Below, piece by piece: positions 41,930 through 55,737 of a stretch of 64,000 bases of DNA (the first letter of the stretch is position 1; every line of letters starts with the position of its first letter). The stretch comes from Mytilisepta virgata (lineage: Eukaryota > Mollusca > Bivalvia > Mytilida > Mytilidae), in NCBI GenBank assembly GCA_028015205.1, contig CM051519.1:80249539-80313538 (forward strand). The letters run 5' to 3'. The translations under genes were made by a program, and so were the position numbers. The notes below the pieces were generated by a model. That model saw only the letters and a list, made by a program, of their open reading frames with translations. It was not told the DNA's origin and made no database searches.

Positions 41930-44600
41930 CACTTTTTTTATCCCTGCACTTTCCAAGAAAGTACGTGATATTGCTATTGTCTCTATCCGTCTGTCTATCC
42001 GTCATTCGTTTTTTGTGACTTCAATTCCACCTTTGTGGTCTGTGAGTTTAATTTCTTTAAGGAATGGTTGCAGACCATCTATATATGCGCAAAATGCTTT
42101 TAGAATTTTGAATTTCTAGACTTGAGGTTTACAGACGTCGAATATCAAAAAATGAAAATTTAAACTTTAAACTCTTTTTTTCTCATTTTTTTTTAATATA
42201 TGCATTTTATTTCTTTAGTGTATTCTCATAAACCATATATACATGACCAACAAGGTTTCAGTATTTTGATTCTTCAAACAGAAGTCGAATTGGAAAAAAA
42301 TGAATTTTAGCTTGTGGCCTAAATTGTCCTTTCATGTTTCACTTTATGTTTTTTTATTTCTTTACAATACCGTCATACATGATATGCAGATGCATAATAA
42401 GATTTTAGAATTTTGATTTTCAAAATTTGGCGTCCACGGGAGACGATTTTTTAAATTTGTTAAATTTAGCTCGTTACCAATTTATGCATTATTTCTTCCT
42501 AATATATTATTATTTCCTTGATGTAAATGAACAATTTATTGGAGCAATAAAGACATTTATGACAGGAACGAAATTTCAACATGAAATATGCTGAGTATGC
42601 GAATTAATCCTATTCATAAGTGATATGTTGATAAGGGCATGATCTTTCGTGTGGTCAATGTGTTTGTCTCATTTTTCTTATAAGTTTGTACATGTCCTTA
42701 GAATTTTTGTGAGATATTGAAGTTACTCAATTAAAAAAACTATTTTTACTGGCACCCTTGGGTGGGGCATCCCTGTCTGTAAAAGTTAATATTTTCATAG
42801 TTTGGAATCTGTGGCGATATTTTTGTCCCACCTTGCCTAGAGTCATACTGTTTTTTTACTCACCATTATTTTGATATTTAGTATTATGCAATTGTTATGT
42901 AATATTGCATCATTTGAGTACATGTTTTTTTAATAAATGATCTTTATTTCAATGCTCTAAGCAACAAGCAAGGATTCCCTGTTTCGTTGGCTGACATAAA
43001 TTATGTTCTAGAATTTTTATTTTGAAAAAAAATTTGGCATACATCAGATGTTAATTAGAAAATTAACTACATGAAGATTTAGGCAGTCGGAAACGACAGA
43101 TACATGTATCCCCACATGTTGTATCCTTGGGCAACATTTTCACAATCATATCTTTGAATACAGGCCCAAATATTTTGGAGACATGAAATATATAAAAACT
43201 TACTGCGAATTTGTATATAGTGTATGACAATACTGTACAGAAATAAAATGCTTAAAATAGAAACTGAAAGAAGAGTTTCGGTAACCAGCTTATAATTCCC
43301 AATTTTCGAAATTCGACCCCTACAAACCCGAATTTATGAAAATCAAAATTATAAAACCTTATTGCGCATCTACATTCAGTGTGTGATAACAGTGTGAAGA
43401 AAGTAAATGCATAAAATGAATTAAAGATGGTTTAGGTCTCAAGGTTAAATAAAATGTTTCGATATTTGACCCCTTTGGGACATATATGTTTGAAAATAAA
43501 ATTCTAAATCCTTATTGGACATCTACATACAGTATGTAAAATACTGTATAGAAATTAAATGCATGATTTTAAAAATGAACGAGGAGTTAAGATCATAACT
43601 TAAATCCCCAATTTTCGAAATTTGACCCGTGTGCATGTGGATTCCAAATTTTGAAAATCAAAATTCTAAAATCTGATTGACAATACTGTATAAAGAGCGC
43701 ACATTTACCTAAGGAGCAAATCAAAAAACGTAATCCATTGCACAGACAAACCCTGGAAGACAAATAAACAACCACAAGCACAACAGATAAACACTTAAAA
43801 CTAAAAAACAAAATTAAATCCATAATATAAAAGAAAATAAAACCTTATTGCGCATCTACTTACCGTACTATTTTAAACTAAGTTCGGCTGTGGTGCCATC
43901 TTTGTTTACAGTCCGGATCCTCGCACATAATTATGAAGGAGAACCACCTAAAGACCATTTCTGCCAAGTTTGGTTCCACTTGGATTAGTGGTTTCAGATA
44001 AGAATATTTTTTAATGAATTTCCCCATAGGGTCCAATGTTAAACTAAGTTTGGCTGTGGAGGCCATCTTTGACAGGGTGGGCCATCTATCAAAATTCTGA
44101 AAGAGGATAAACTTTGGTCAGTTTATGTTTTTACAACCAAATTTGGTTCCATCTGGCCCTGTGGTTCCACAGAAGATTTTGACTATTTTTAGTAACGACG
44201 GCCATGTTGACTGGAAGTCGGTGATTTCGGACACAAATTTGGAATGAGGCAACCCAAGTACCACTTCACCAAAGTTTGGTTTCAATTTTCTTATTGGTTT
44301 CAGATATCTTAAAAGGAAACTTTATGCCGGACGAAGGACGACAGATGCCAAGTTATGACAACAGCTCACTTGGCCCTTTGGACCAGGTGAGCTAAAAATG
44401 AACGGGGAGTTTATTTCAAAAGAAAGTGTGTTCCTTTTTGGTTTGTCTCGTTCGGGTATTGTCCTCTCGATTATGATTTATGATTTCACTTCAGGCATAA
44501 TTGGTTCGGTATCTTCCACATTGAGGGACGGATAAACGGACGGCGACGAAAACAATATCTCGAACTTCTTCCAAGTGCAGGGATAATCAGTTAAAGTTAA
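41930..44600. mobile_element. Composite repeat with inverted ends
   Basis: Ends TATCCCTGCACTT (about 41,940) and AAGTGCAGGGATA (about 44,573) are inverted. Inside lie plus-oriented (42,060-42,500) and minus-oriented (43,140-43,690) copies of the 157-bp family, an RT 3' tail (43,690-43,823, minus) and a GGCCATCTTTG/CAGGTGAGCTAAAA repeat (43,890-44,396). Confidence 0.5.
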
Positions 44601-44764
44601 ATTAGTATCTACATATATATTTTTACCATAGTTTCAAGAAGGTGTCACGTTACAAGATGTAGATTGTATTTGTGCAAGGAAATTGATTTGGAAAACTGTA
44701 CACAAACGTTGTTTATATAGTTAAAGAAATATTTATTTAATGAATTTCTACAATATTAACTCAC

Positions 44765-44836
44765 AAGAACTCCAAGTTCGTTAATTTGGCAAATGTACTA
44801 ACTTCCAGGTAGGTGAGTTTGTTGACTGACAAGTCA
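44765..44836 (-). CDS. LRR exon of gene A (72 nt)
   Basis: Acceptor TAATTACAG and donor GTGAGT. Phase 1-in/2-out. It encodes DLSVNKLTYLEVSTFAKL plus TNLEFL. Intact. Confidence 0.8.
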
Positions 44837-45232
44837 CTGTAATTAAAGCGTAAACATACATACAGGTAAATTGTACCATAGAATTCTTGAATTTCATACA
44901 TATGTAAGGAATGGTGACATTCAAGTTTTGCAAAAATGAAGCTAATACATTGTATTCTTTAAAATATTCAGTCCTCGATATCAATAGATTGTTACGATAT
45001 GATCAATGAATTTTTCAGACTAAACGCATCAATTCCATATAAATATACCGAAAAAGTTAAAACAGCGTATAGTCATTTGAGTAGATCTGATGGAAATATG
45101 GTTACATTTTTGTAATTACATGTACAGTAGGTTACAGTAGATTTTTGTCAAAATTCATTCACTTAATGATACATTTTGATCTCAGAAAATGGACACTTTC
45201 AATCAGTCAATAGTTTAAAATTTATAAATATA

Positions 45233-46660
45233 AACAAGAGGCTCCCAAGAGCCTGAATAGCTCACATGTTATGTTTTGTGTAGATCTTGCATCAATGATT
45301 ATTTTTGCTATTTAACGTATCCTGTTACATTTTCGCCTAAATATTGACTTTTACAGCTTAAATATAGAATCCTGAACCCAAATATATATGGTTGATAGGG
45401 ACTTTTCCAGCGGTTGCTATGGACTTTGTCAATGGCATTGACTCTTGACCTTCCATTTTGACTTGAACCGGTAATTGTACGGTCCTGAACCAAATATATA
45501 TGGTTGCTATGCACTTTTTCAATGACCTTGACCCTTGACCTCCATTTTAGTTGTACAGCTACCATTTTATTTATTTTAACTTATGCTCTTAACATCTGAC
45601 AATAAGTTAGACCATTATTTTGACTGATTACTGTTTACATGTAAATAATATTTCAAGGACAAAAACTACTATAAAGGGTCAATGGACGCTGTTGGTCATG
45701 TTGACTTATTTGTAGATCTTATTTTGCTGAACATTTTTGCTGTGTACAGTTTGTCCTTATCTATAATAATATTCAAGTTAATAACCTTACACTACAAATG
45801 TCCTTAAAATTAAAAATTCAGGGGCAATTACCCGAAAATGGGTTGACCAATTCGTCTGAAAATTTCATGGCAGGTAGATCTTGACACCATAAACATTTTT
45901 ACTTCTTGTCAGTTTTGCTCTTACTACTGTTTGAGTTTTTGAGATATGAGCCAAAAAGTGCATTTTCACCTATGCTATAATTTAGCAGCCATGTCTCTCG
46001 ATGAACAAAGAAAGAAAACACAAACTTTATACTATATACCCTAAGGATATTTCAGCCCAAGTTTAGCTGAAATTTATTAAGTAATTTCAGAGGAAAAGAT
46101 TTTTGAAAGTTTACAAAGATGACGAAAAAAAGGTGAACAATTGTCTTTAAAGGGCAAAAACTCCTATAAGGGGTCAATTGACAATTTTGGTCATGTTGAC
46201 TTATTTGTAGATCTTACTTTATTGAACATTTTTTTCTGTTACAGTTTGTCTTTATTTATAATAATATTCTAGATAATAAACTAAAACTGCGAAATTTCCT
46301 TAAAATTAACAATTCAGGGCCAATAACCCAACAAAGGGTTGACCGATTCGTCTGAAAATTTAATGACAGGTAGATCTTGACCGACGAAAATGTTTACTTT
46401 TAATGCTGTAGGTTTTGAGATGTAAGCCAAAAATTGCAGTTAACCCGTATGTTATATTTTTAGCCATGGTGGCCATGTTTCTCGACATACAATATAAAAC
46501 ACAACCTTTATTTATGATATCCTAAGGATCATTCAGACTAAGTATGGCTATAATTGGTTCAGTGGTTTCAGAGGAGAAGATCTTTAAAATAAAGTTTACG
46601 ACGTACGACGAACGGACGACGGGCTCCAATTGATGGCAAAGGGTCACATCTCCCTCCCAG
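45233..46660. mobile_element. Dispersed element, plus orientation
   Basis: Starts ACAAGAGGCTCCCAAGAGCC. It has an internal direct duplication 495 bp apart (45,703 and 46,198; GACTTATTTGTAGATCTTA) and ends near GACGACGGGCTCC. A second copy lies inverted at 47,540-48,284. One gene A LRR exon is at 46,984, between the two. Confidence 0.6.
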
Positions 46661-46983
46661 AAGGAAATTATTGTCTTGAATTTTATTTAGAAAAATCATG
46701 CTAGTGTAGTCAAAAGTATTATTCAGTGTAATAATTCTTTTCGTTAATGCACGTATTTTGTATAGTGTTCTTCTGTTAAAGGTCCTTTCTGAAAATGCTT
46801 TTGTGTGTTTTTTCCTGTTCACTACACCGTAACAAAAAATTTATGTAGTTAATTTCTCACTGGTTAGTTTAACTCGCTTTCCTGTCTTGTGCTGATCTCA
46901 GTTTACAATACTGACTACAAAAATAATTTTTCCAAACCAAACGTAACTTTTGCTTTAATTATTTACTAGTAATATAAACTCAC

Positions 46984-47055
46984 AGTTTTTGCAATTTCGT
47001 CAAATAATTAAAAGTAGTACCATTCAGGTATGTGATTTTATTCACTCTTAAATTC
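46984..47055 (-). CDS. LRR exon of gene A (72 nt)
   Basis: Acceptor CTTGCAG and donor GTGAGT. Phase 1-in/2-out. It encodes NLRVNKITYLNGTTFNYL plus TKLQKL. Intact. Confidence 0.8.
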
Positions 47056-47356
47056 CTGCAAGTATACTACAACTAATCATACAGATAAATCTTGTATATA
47101 ATACACTGAAAGATAAATAAATTTCAAATTTTAAAGCATCAGACAAAGAATTGTTCTCCAACGACCGCGTTTGGATATAGGAATCGTGACGTTTTGTGCA
47201 ATGTCTTAACACATCATACGGGTATTGTTCAACTCGGGTCATCTATTTCAAGCGGCGATAAAAGTTGAATTCAGAAAGGTACAATCATGTAATTTGTATT
47301 CTATAATAAGCCTATTGTATCAAAATATAATTTTTTATTTGTTCCATCCCAACACT

Positions 47357-47443
47357 CAAAACACTCTCAGTTTGTCAACATATTAAAAATAATAGACATA
47401 TATGTACCGTCAAGATATGTTATTTTCTTCATTCACTGAATTC
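47357..47443 (-). pseudogene. Decayed LRR exon
   Basis: The acceptor GCTTACAG is intact and the sequence aligns with the exon at 46,984. A one-base insertion shifts the frame, a TGA follows, and the expected donor reads TTGAG instead of GTGAG. Confidence 0.55.
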
Positions 47444-47539
47444 CTGTAAGCATATTGTACAGGTATTAAAGTGAGCATAAATAATACTTGCATGTCACAA
47501 ACCGCAAATAAATTTCAAAAATAAACAATTTTGCTTTTT

Positions 47540-48284
47540 TCACCTGTCCTAAAAGGACATGTGAGCTTTTCCTATCACTTGGCGTCCGTCGTAAAATTTT
47601 TCAAAGATCTTCTCCTCTAGAACTACTGAACGATTTTTCAGCCAAAATTAAGTGGAATAATCCTTAAGGTATCTAGTATGAAATTTGTGTTTTAACATGA
47701 CCGCCATGGCTAAAAACCGAGCATAGGGCTAACATTCAGTTCTTGGGTTATCTCTCAAAAACTAAAGCATTTAGAGCAAAATTGTCTCGGTAAAACTGTT
47801 CATCAGGTCAAGATCTACCTGACATTAAATTTTCAGACGAATCGATCAACCCTTTATTGGGGTCTTGCCCCTGAATTGTTAATTTTAAGAAAAATTTGCA
47901 GTTTTAGGTTATTATCACGGTCAATGAAAAATCCCGGCAACCATATAAATTTGGGTTAAGGACCCTATAATTTACCTGTACAAGTCAAAAAGAGAGGTCA
48001 AGAGTCAAGGTCATTGAAAAAGTCCATAGCACCCAATGAAAAAGTCCTTAGCAACCGATTGAAAAGTCTCTACCAAATATAAGTCAAAATGGAAAGTCAA
48101 GAGTCAATGTCATTGGAAAAGTTCATAGCAACCAACGAAAAGTCCGTAGCAACCATATATATTTGGGTTCAGGATTAAATGTGACGATATACAATGTACA
48201 TTACATAGCAAAAATAATCATTGATGTAAGATCTACACAAAAAATAACAGGTCAGTGATTCAGGCTCTTGGGAGCCTCTTGTTT
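47540..48284 (-). mobile_element. Dispersed element, minus orientation
   Basis: Inverted, shorter copy of 45,233-46,660. It ends GGCTCTTGGGAGCCTCTTGT and has CACCTGTCCTAAAAGGACAT at the other end. Confidence 0.6.
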
Positions 48285-48299
48285 GTTTTACTGTGGTGT

Positions 48300-50440
48300 A
48301 GTACTTTTTTTACGAGGGATTTACCGATTTCCTTATATTTTTAAAAAATAAAAAAATCATCATTTGGAAAAACCACGTCTGAACTAGAACTGAAATCTAA
48401 GTCGATAGTAATACTAGATGTGTTTAGAAAAGGGTCCGTTGCAAACGCCAGGACGTCCTTTTTAAAAAGTAGTTGGACAATCAAAGGATCTCGTAAGTAA
48501 ATTGATTGGTGAATCAATGAAGCAAATTCCAATTAAGCAGATTGGACATTACAAATGAATAATTAATCGTTTTATAGAAAGTCTGCACAGAAAAAATGAA
48601 TAAAAAATTATAAATTTGTTTAATGAACAAATACATGTATGATGAACTGAGGCATTTTATTTTTATGGCAGAAAATGGAATTTGAATAAAAAGTAATTAA
48701 AATCTAGTGAAAACATTAGCCAGACTCAAAAATATAATTAATCTGTTAAAAAATGGCAAAGTTGGATAATCTGGAATGAAATGGTGTTTCTAAAAAAAAT
48801 GCAAGACAACTTCATTTTACGTCATATAGAATTCAGTCGTACAGAAAGCTTCATTTATTGACAATGTAGATAATCTATAGAATCATATTCTGGTATAAAA
48901 ACTAGCTCTTAATTGTTATTCTGCTCGTTCGGCAGACAATGTGAAAGGGGGAACAAAAATCTATGTTTGGTCTCCCATGAAATCATTTAGAGATCACATT
49001 TGAACATTACAGTAGACTGCTCAAATAACATTCATGATCTCTGCAATTTTTCAAAACCATTGTTTTCTCTAAGAGCACTAATATTTTAAACTTAACCATT
49101 ATCAGTATTTTAAGCTAATTGTGAAGTCTTTGTATTCAGCAGCTACGTGTATTCGATACTTAATATGTGCTTGGTTTTCCTGTTTAGGAACGTAAATTTA
49201 AACTAGTCGAAGCAGCCCCGCTGCAAATCCCCGCGCTACTCTTGTGTACAATCTAAACTAGAGTTGTGGCTATAGTGATTCCAAATATATTTGGTTGCTG
49301 AGTAGAAATCACAAATAAATTAGTCTTTATACCTGTGTAGCCCGGCCACCAAGGGCTCTACTCAAATTGCGAAACCTTTTGCACAATCTACATTGACAGG
49401 GCAATTACTGAGCCAACTTTCAGTTCCGTATTCCAAATAACCTAAGAGGAGTTGCATGACAAAGGATTAATGTACCTTAGGCTCAATTTATAGCCCGGTC
49501 CCAAGGGCCCATATTCAAATTCCTAAACTTTTGGCACAGTCCCCACACACAGTGCAATCAATGGCCCAAGTTTCATGTTTCTAAATCCAGTGGTTACTGA
49601 GATAATCCTGGATATTACTAACCTACGTACACAAGCTGTTTGTTTTGTACATGTTTTGCAAACTTATCCATTTCATTAAAAAGAATAATTATTTTCATCG
49701 ATTGGGTTCCATCTTTATTATTATTGTTTGTTTTTATCTTAAACACATAAATTTGCTGTTTCAAAAAAAAATATAAAGATGTGTGATGTATCTGTATGCA
49801 AATAAATATGGATGGTAAAATCTTTATTTTCAGCTTTTAATATACCACAAGTTAAAATGATTTCCACAGTGACTAGATAATGGTGTAGATTTAAGAAAAA
49901 TAATTTATTGTGTTGGAAATACGGTGTTTATATTCGGTGAATAATTCCGGTATAGTTGGTTATACAGAAACATTTTTGGGCTTATTTATAAGATTAATTG
50001 CCATTCTTCTGTCATGCATAGACAATTTTGTTGTACAAATGAGAAAATATTTCTTTTCCTAATACTAAAAGGTGGCATTTATTTTACTATTTTTATCTCA
50101 ATAAATAAATTCTGACGGCATAAAATATGAATGTTACGGTAGTTTGGACAAACGCATAAATTTGAACATTTTTATTGAATTCTGTGAAAATCAAATACTA
50201 GGTACCTGTGATGGATCAAGGCAGCTCAACCCACAGAGCAACCACATCACAAATCAAGTAGACAAAATGATCGTGTTTATGCTTTGAATTTGGTAAAAAT
50301 TAGAATTTCAGACAAAATATAGGTTTCAGTTTCCCTGGCAACAAAAAAAATATTTAAGATATATTTGTTGACTTGATAGGTTTATTCATGTACAAGTTTG
50401 TAACGAAAATCTTAAATTATGCATCTCCTGGTTATTCGTG
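48300..50440. other. No gene recognised
   Basis: AT-rich DNA. Two related blocks with AAGGGCTC/AAGGGCCC and ACTTTCAGTT/AAGTTTCATG (49,340-49,430 and 49,495-49,610) look like old dispersed-repeat debris. Confidence 0.4.
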
Positions 50441-50445
50441 GGCCA

Positions 50446-53315
50446 TATGCATAAAACTACTTAAGTTAAGATTTTGATAAGAAATGACTTAAATAAGGTA
50501 AACTTCCCCCACATTGACTAAGTGAGTATGCATAAAACAACTTAACTTAAGAAAATACTTCAGATTTGACTTGATCTAAGACACCTACGGAGGTATCTTA
50601 AGTAGTTTCAAGACCGTTTAAATTATTCGTATATATGCGACTTAATAAACTACAAAACTAAATGCTTACAATACAAGTCATATGAATTTTGTAATATTTC
50701 GAAAAAAGTATTCTTTTAATCTCTTTTTCTCTATGCGTGTGGTATATTTAAAAAAAAATATTTGGTTTATTCAAGAATACTACATACGTGTACATATATG
50801 TATTGTATTGTGCGATTGGCATAAAGTTTTGCCATATTACCTGTGTGAAAACGAACTAAATTAAGATAAATATGTAATAGTAGACTCTCTTAAATTTTGT
50901 TAAAATCTACCCCCTACAAATATATATTTATCATATATTTACATATGTTCTGATTATACCGTGCTTACTATTATGACACGTACGAAATTAATGCATTTAA
51001 TGAATGATAATTGTTGCTCATCAGTTACTTCCTTTAAAATGCAGCAATATTGTTCAACACTGCTCGATACCGTATGATTGAAAAAAAACAGATTTTTAGA
51101 GATGCACAAATCTCACAGATATCTATGACGATTCTGAGTTAAAGAGACTAACAAAAAGTTGCAACATAGAGAAAAGTGCCGTGAAAAACCGTGTACGTAC
51201 AAAATTTAAAAATTATATTTCGAAATGTGTAGATATAAATAAACATCTATGAATTTTTCATCAGATTTATCAATGTCAGACATTGCAAAAGATGATTTGA
51301 GCGAAAACCGTTTCAATCGAGATCTAAATAAGTTTTGTTTTTCGTAAGTTATTATACGGCTTTGTAATATTGACCAATTTCTAAATGATCAGTGCTTTTC
51401 AAAAACGCCCCGCCTCCCTTTTAACCCACTAACAAAAAGTTATTCGTATGACAAGTGTTTTAAGAAACAACGGCTATTTAGTGTGGATTGATTTGATAAA
51501 AAGTGAGGGTTTCCGATGTAATATTACTCTATGAAAAAACTTTTGTGAGCACACTCATATACCCCACGCCCCCATATTGTCACTGGGAAAAATAGTCTCA
51601 CAAGATTCCTACGTTCAAAGACTAATAATTCCTACAAAATTCAACTGATAAAAAATTCTACATAGTATGTCCTCATTATCTGCAAAGTTTCATGAAATTA
51701 TGTTGTGTTGTTTCAGATGAGTTGCGCTAACAAACTGTAGCAGTAGTCTATTTAGGCCAAAATTCTAAGTTCAAAGGACAAAATATTGAATCATACATGT
51801 AATTTCCTGTCGATATGCACATCTACATAGAATGTCCTTATTATCTACACAGTTTCATGAAGTTCTGTTGTGTGGTTTCAGAGGAGTTGCGCTTACAACC
51901 TGTTGCAGTAGTATATTATGGTCAATATTCTAAGTTCAAATGGGCATAACTCCTAGTAGAAAAAATGGAATCAAGACCTCCTGTCGATATGCACATCTAC
52001 ATAGCATGTCCTTATTAACTACAGTTTCATGAAATTGAGTTGTGTTCACAACCTGTTTCACTAGTATAATTTGGGGAAAATCTAAGTTCAAAGGGCATAA
52101 CCCTTAGAAAAAAATTGAATCAAAATCTCCTGTCGATCTGCACATCTAAACAGTATGTCCTTATTAACTACACAGTTTCATAAAATTCTGTTGTGTGGAT
52201 TGATTTGATAAAAAGTGAGGGTTTCCGATGTAATATTACTTAATGAAAGAACCTTTGTGAGCACGCTCACATACCCCATGCCCCCCATTTTCACTGGGCA
52301 AACAAAATCTCACCAGATTCCTCAGTTCAAAGACTCATAGCTACTACAAAATTCAACTGATAAAATATTCTACATGGTACATGTATGTCCTCATTATCTA
52401 CAAAGTTTCATGAAATTCTGTTGTGTGGTTTCAGAGGAGTTTCTTTGACACACTGTTGCATTAGTATATTTAGGCCAAAATTCTAAGTTTAAATGGGCAT
52501 ATCTCTTAGAAAAAATACTGAATTATAATTTCCTGTCGATATACGAATATACATATTATATCCTTATTATCTAAAAAGTTTCATGAAGTTCCGTTGTGTG
52601 GTTGCAGAAGAGTTGCGCTTACAAACTGTTGCAATAGTATATTTAGGCCAATATTCTAAGTTCAAAGGGGCATGACTCCTAGAAAAAACATTGAATCATA
52701 ATTTTCTGTCGATATGCACATCTACATAATATGTCCTTATTATCTACATATGTATGTCCTTATTATCTACAAAGTTTCATGAAATTCTGTTGTGTAGTTT
52801 CATAGGAGTTGCGCAAACAAACTGTTGCAGAAGTATATTATGGCCAAAATTCTAAGTTCAAAGGGGCATGACGCCTAGAATAAAACATTGAATCAAGATC
52901 TCCTGTCGATATGCACATCTATAGTATGTCCGTATTACATTTTTTGTGTAACTACACAGTTTCATGAAATTTTATTTGGTTTAAGAGGAGTTGCGCTCAC
53001 AAACTGTTTCACTAATATATTTTGGGCAAAATCTATGTTCAAAGGGGCATAGCTCCTAGAAAAAAATGAATTAAAATCTCCGATCGATATGCACATCTAA
53101 TAGTATGTCTTTATTAACTACAAATTTTCATGAAATTTTGTTGTGTGGTTTTAGGAGTTGCGCTCACAAGAATAGGACTGACAGACGGACGTGTCAAAAA
53201 CATTATACCCTACGCAAATAAGTCCTATTTAATAAACACTTTATGCATATCACTTAAGTAGACAGTAAAAATCTTAGTTAAAGAAACATTAAAGTTAAGA
53301 TATTTTATGCAAAAA
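50446..53315. mobile_element. 2.9-kb repeat element with inverted subterminal motifs
   Basis: The ends carry TATGCATAAAACTACTTAAG (50,449) and, inverted, AAGATATTTTATGCA (53,298), each with a second nearby copy. The interior (51,600-53,190) is a tandem array of about nine 150-230-bp units with TTTCATGAAATTCTGTTGTG, CCTGTCGATATGCACATCTA and AAGGGGCAT motifs. Confidence 0.5.
51480..53190. repeat. Tandem array, about 170-bp units, nine copies
   Basis: TTTCATGAAATT motifs at 51,691, 51,856, 52,028, 52,179, 52,409, 52,582, 52,778, 52,962 and 53,129 (position of CATGA). A block with TTGATTTGATAAAAAGTGAG occurs at about 51,487 and again about 710 bp later, a higher-order unit. Confidence 0.8.
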
Positions 53316-54118
53316 CCCATAAGGGCCATGGTCCTTGCTGACAGACCTGGGGACAATTACTTTGAAACGTAATTAATTGAATTACAATTACATCCCCCAA
53401 AACCTGCGATTAAATTTTAAATATTATTACACTTTTTTGACGGTATAATTAATTAAATTACAATTATTTTACCTATTTTTTTCAATTACCCAGGTCTTGA
53501 TGCATACTCAAATACACTTTTATCACGATTGTGTTATTATTCTCATTATTTTTTGTAGGATATGTTCTTTTTTCGAAGTCCGTGTTCTGATTTTTTTAGT
53601 TTAACTCATAGCTACAAGTTTTTTTCACCGTATAAACACTTTGTATACATGTATTTTGTTGCTTTTTGAGTTTTATTGTTTGTTGTCTCACCAAGGACGA
53701 AAGTCGCGGAATGCGCGACACAGGTGTTGCTTTTCCGGCGACGTCGACGTCAACAATTGTTATGTTTTCATTAGTTTGATAAGAATTTCTTGTGATACAT
53801 CAATCATATTTTCTTTAAGTTGCATTGCTATCAGTACATCTCAGTTGAACATATTGAATAGACCGTTCAGAATTGGTTTGACCTAGCGTCAAAACTTTTA
53901 CTGTCAAGCAAGCCCTGGGTATCCCCAGTCTATATAAATATCATCCATGTACGATTTGTAATCTTTTAGCAGATTTGATAACAATTCCTATGGTGTCCCT
54001 CGTAAATTTTTACCTATCATTTCAAAGACGAATTTAAAAAAATATATATTAATGGCAATCGAGTAGATTTAAATCATACATGTGATTCTGATCGTTTTAA
54101 TTGATTGAGAATACTTAC

Positions 54119-54190
54119 AGTTTTAGCATATTCCATAACTCGTTAAAGATTTCTACTGGCAGTGTTTTAATGTAATTATATCCAAGATTT
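54119..54190 (-). pseudogene. LRR exon of gene A with damaged acceptor
   Basis: 72 nt with a good donor (GTAAGT) and the LRR frame NLGYNYIKTLPVEIFNEL plus WNMLKL. The two bases before it are CG instead of AG, so it should be skipped, or this is an allele or assembly error. Skipping a 72-nt exon would keep the frame. Confidence 0.65.
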
Positions 54191-54699
54191 CGGAAAGCAT
54201 AATTGAAGAAACTTATACATCTTGAATAAAATCTTTTCCTTGAAACTACACCTCTTTAAAGACATACAACATTAAAAGCTCCAAGCTCCCAACGCCACAG
54301 TGTTCCTACTACATGAATGTACTGGTTACCTAAATTACATAAAACTCCATACGCATTTTGTTATATTTACAACGACTGAATTGGCAGTTCAATAAACAAG
54401 TTCTCTTACTTGTACAAAGGAACTATAAAATCTATGAAAATTGAGGCATATATGGTTTTTTAGTGTAAAATTATCTGTCAAAGATTTGGATTAATTGCAA
54501 ACAGTAGATCACCAAGTAACTGCTGTTGACTGTTATACTTTTTCTACATTCTATACAACTTATCAAAGTCAAAATGAGTGCACTGATTAACTGAATGTTT
54601 CTGGATTAAATTATATTTGTTGTAACAGTTTTTCAGGCATAAAAAGTTTTCAAATTAAAGTTGTTGGACTAGCGATGAAATGATCAAGGCTTCTGGCTG

Positions 54700-55104
54700 A
54701 ACAAAATGTTAGTTCGTTTTGGCAAAACGCTGTATCGACATGTCATTGGGATTCGTATGGGTACAAACTGTTTTGCTCTTATCGCCGACTTACTTTTGTA
54801 TTGTTTTGAACAGTCTTTAATGAAAAGGATCATGATCAATAATAACTTTAGGTATCTTGATGGTACGCGTAATGTTGATAACCCTGTTTCTAAAATATTA
54901 AAAAGACATTTATCCAAAACTACATTTGAACATAGCCAATACGAAGTCCTTTTTAGATCTTACCATAAATATCGAAAATGGGATATATATTCTAAGAATT
55001 ATGATAAAAGGAATGCCAATAACGAAGAGAAAATCGTAAGTAAATTTACTTTAAAATCTTTTCACAGTAAGGCTACCAATATAAAGGTTTATGCAATTCT
55101 GTAA
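54700..55104 (+). pseudogene. Reverse-transcriptase palm fragment
   Basis: The ORF contains VRFGKTLYRHVIGIRMGTN followed by ADLLLYCFE, matching the GIPMGTNCAPLIADLFLYCYE-like palm of the mollusc RT. The catalytic YxDD region is deleted: FRYLDGTRNVDNP joins text that normally lies on either side of it. This is the same family as the C-terminal fragments at 13.1, 24.5 and 37.9 kb. Confidence 0.65.
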
Positions 55105-55357
55105 CAAATTTCTAATTCTCCTATTGACTTGAAACGTTCAAATTTATACTTGCCTCTCACGAATACTGACTATTTCTGTTGAACACAATGACAAGATACC
55201 GTTACACCCTTTATTTCTGACTATTTTGTTTGATAGCGCGACAGTTATCAGAGCCTTAGATAGTTTTACAGTTAAAACCAGCACATTTTGACCCTGCAAC
55301 ATGTATTTAAATGATACTGTCCAGCTAACTTTTGCAGTTCTAGCTTGCGGCCACCTT

Positions 55358-55737
55358 CACTAGCAACACCAGTTTGATCTTAAACGGCCATTTCAGTCAA
55401 TTTAAATCTTGACTGTCTTGATTTTTAGTATTTTTGAGGTTTCAAACAAAATCAAGATCACAAGACCAAGACGAGATATTATACCTTGCAGTCAATCAAG
55501 ACTTGTTAAGACCAGTTCATAAAAGTTAAGAATGAATTATTCAATGTTTAAAAGTAACTGTGCTGAACTGATCTAAACTGATGTTGACCGATCTTGATTG
55601 ACTGCCAGGCAAGATATCTTGGATTTCATCTTTTTATCTTTACTTTGTTGAAAACTACGGACATGCAGAAAAACAAGACTAAATAAGAATAAACAAGACC
55701 AGAATGGCCGTTTAAGATCAAAATTAAGTTACTAGTG
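55358..55737. mobile_element. 380-bp MITE with 35-bp TIRs
   Basis: The ends CACTAGCAAC and GTTACTAGTG are inverted. The inner 17 bp GATCTTAAACGGCCATT (55,376-55,392) and its reverse complement (55,703-55,719) match perfectly. The interior has further inverted AGTCAATCAAG blocks. No ORF. Confidence 0.8.

Noticed and set aside
54684..54917. 77-aa minus-strand ORF
   Set aside because: Antisense shadow of the reverse-transcriptase fragment.
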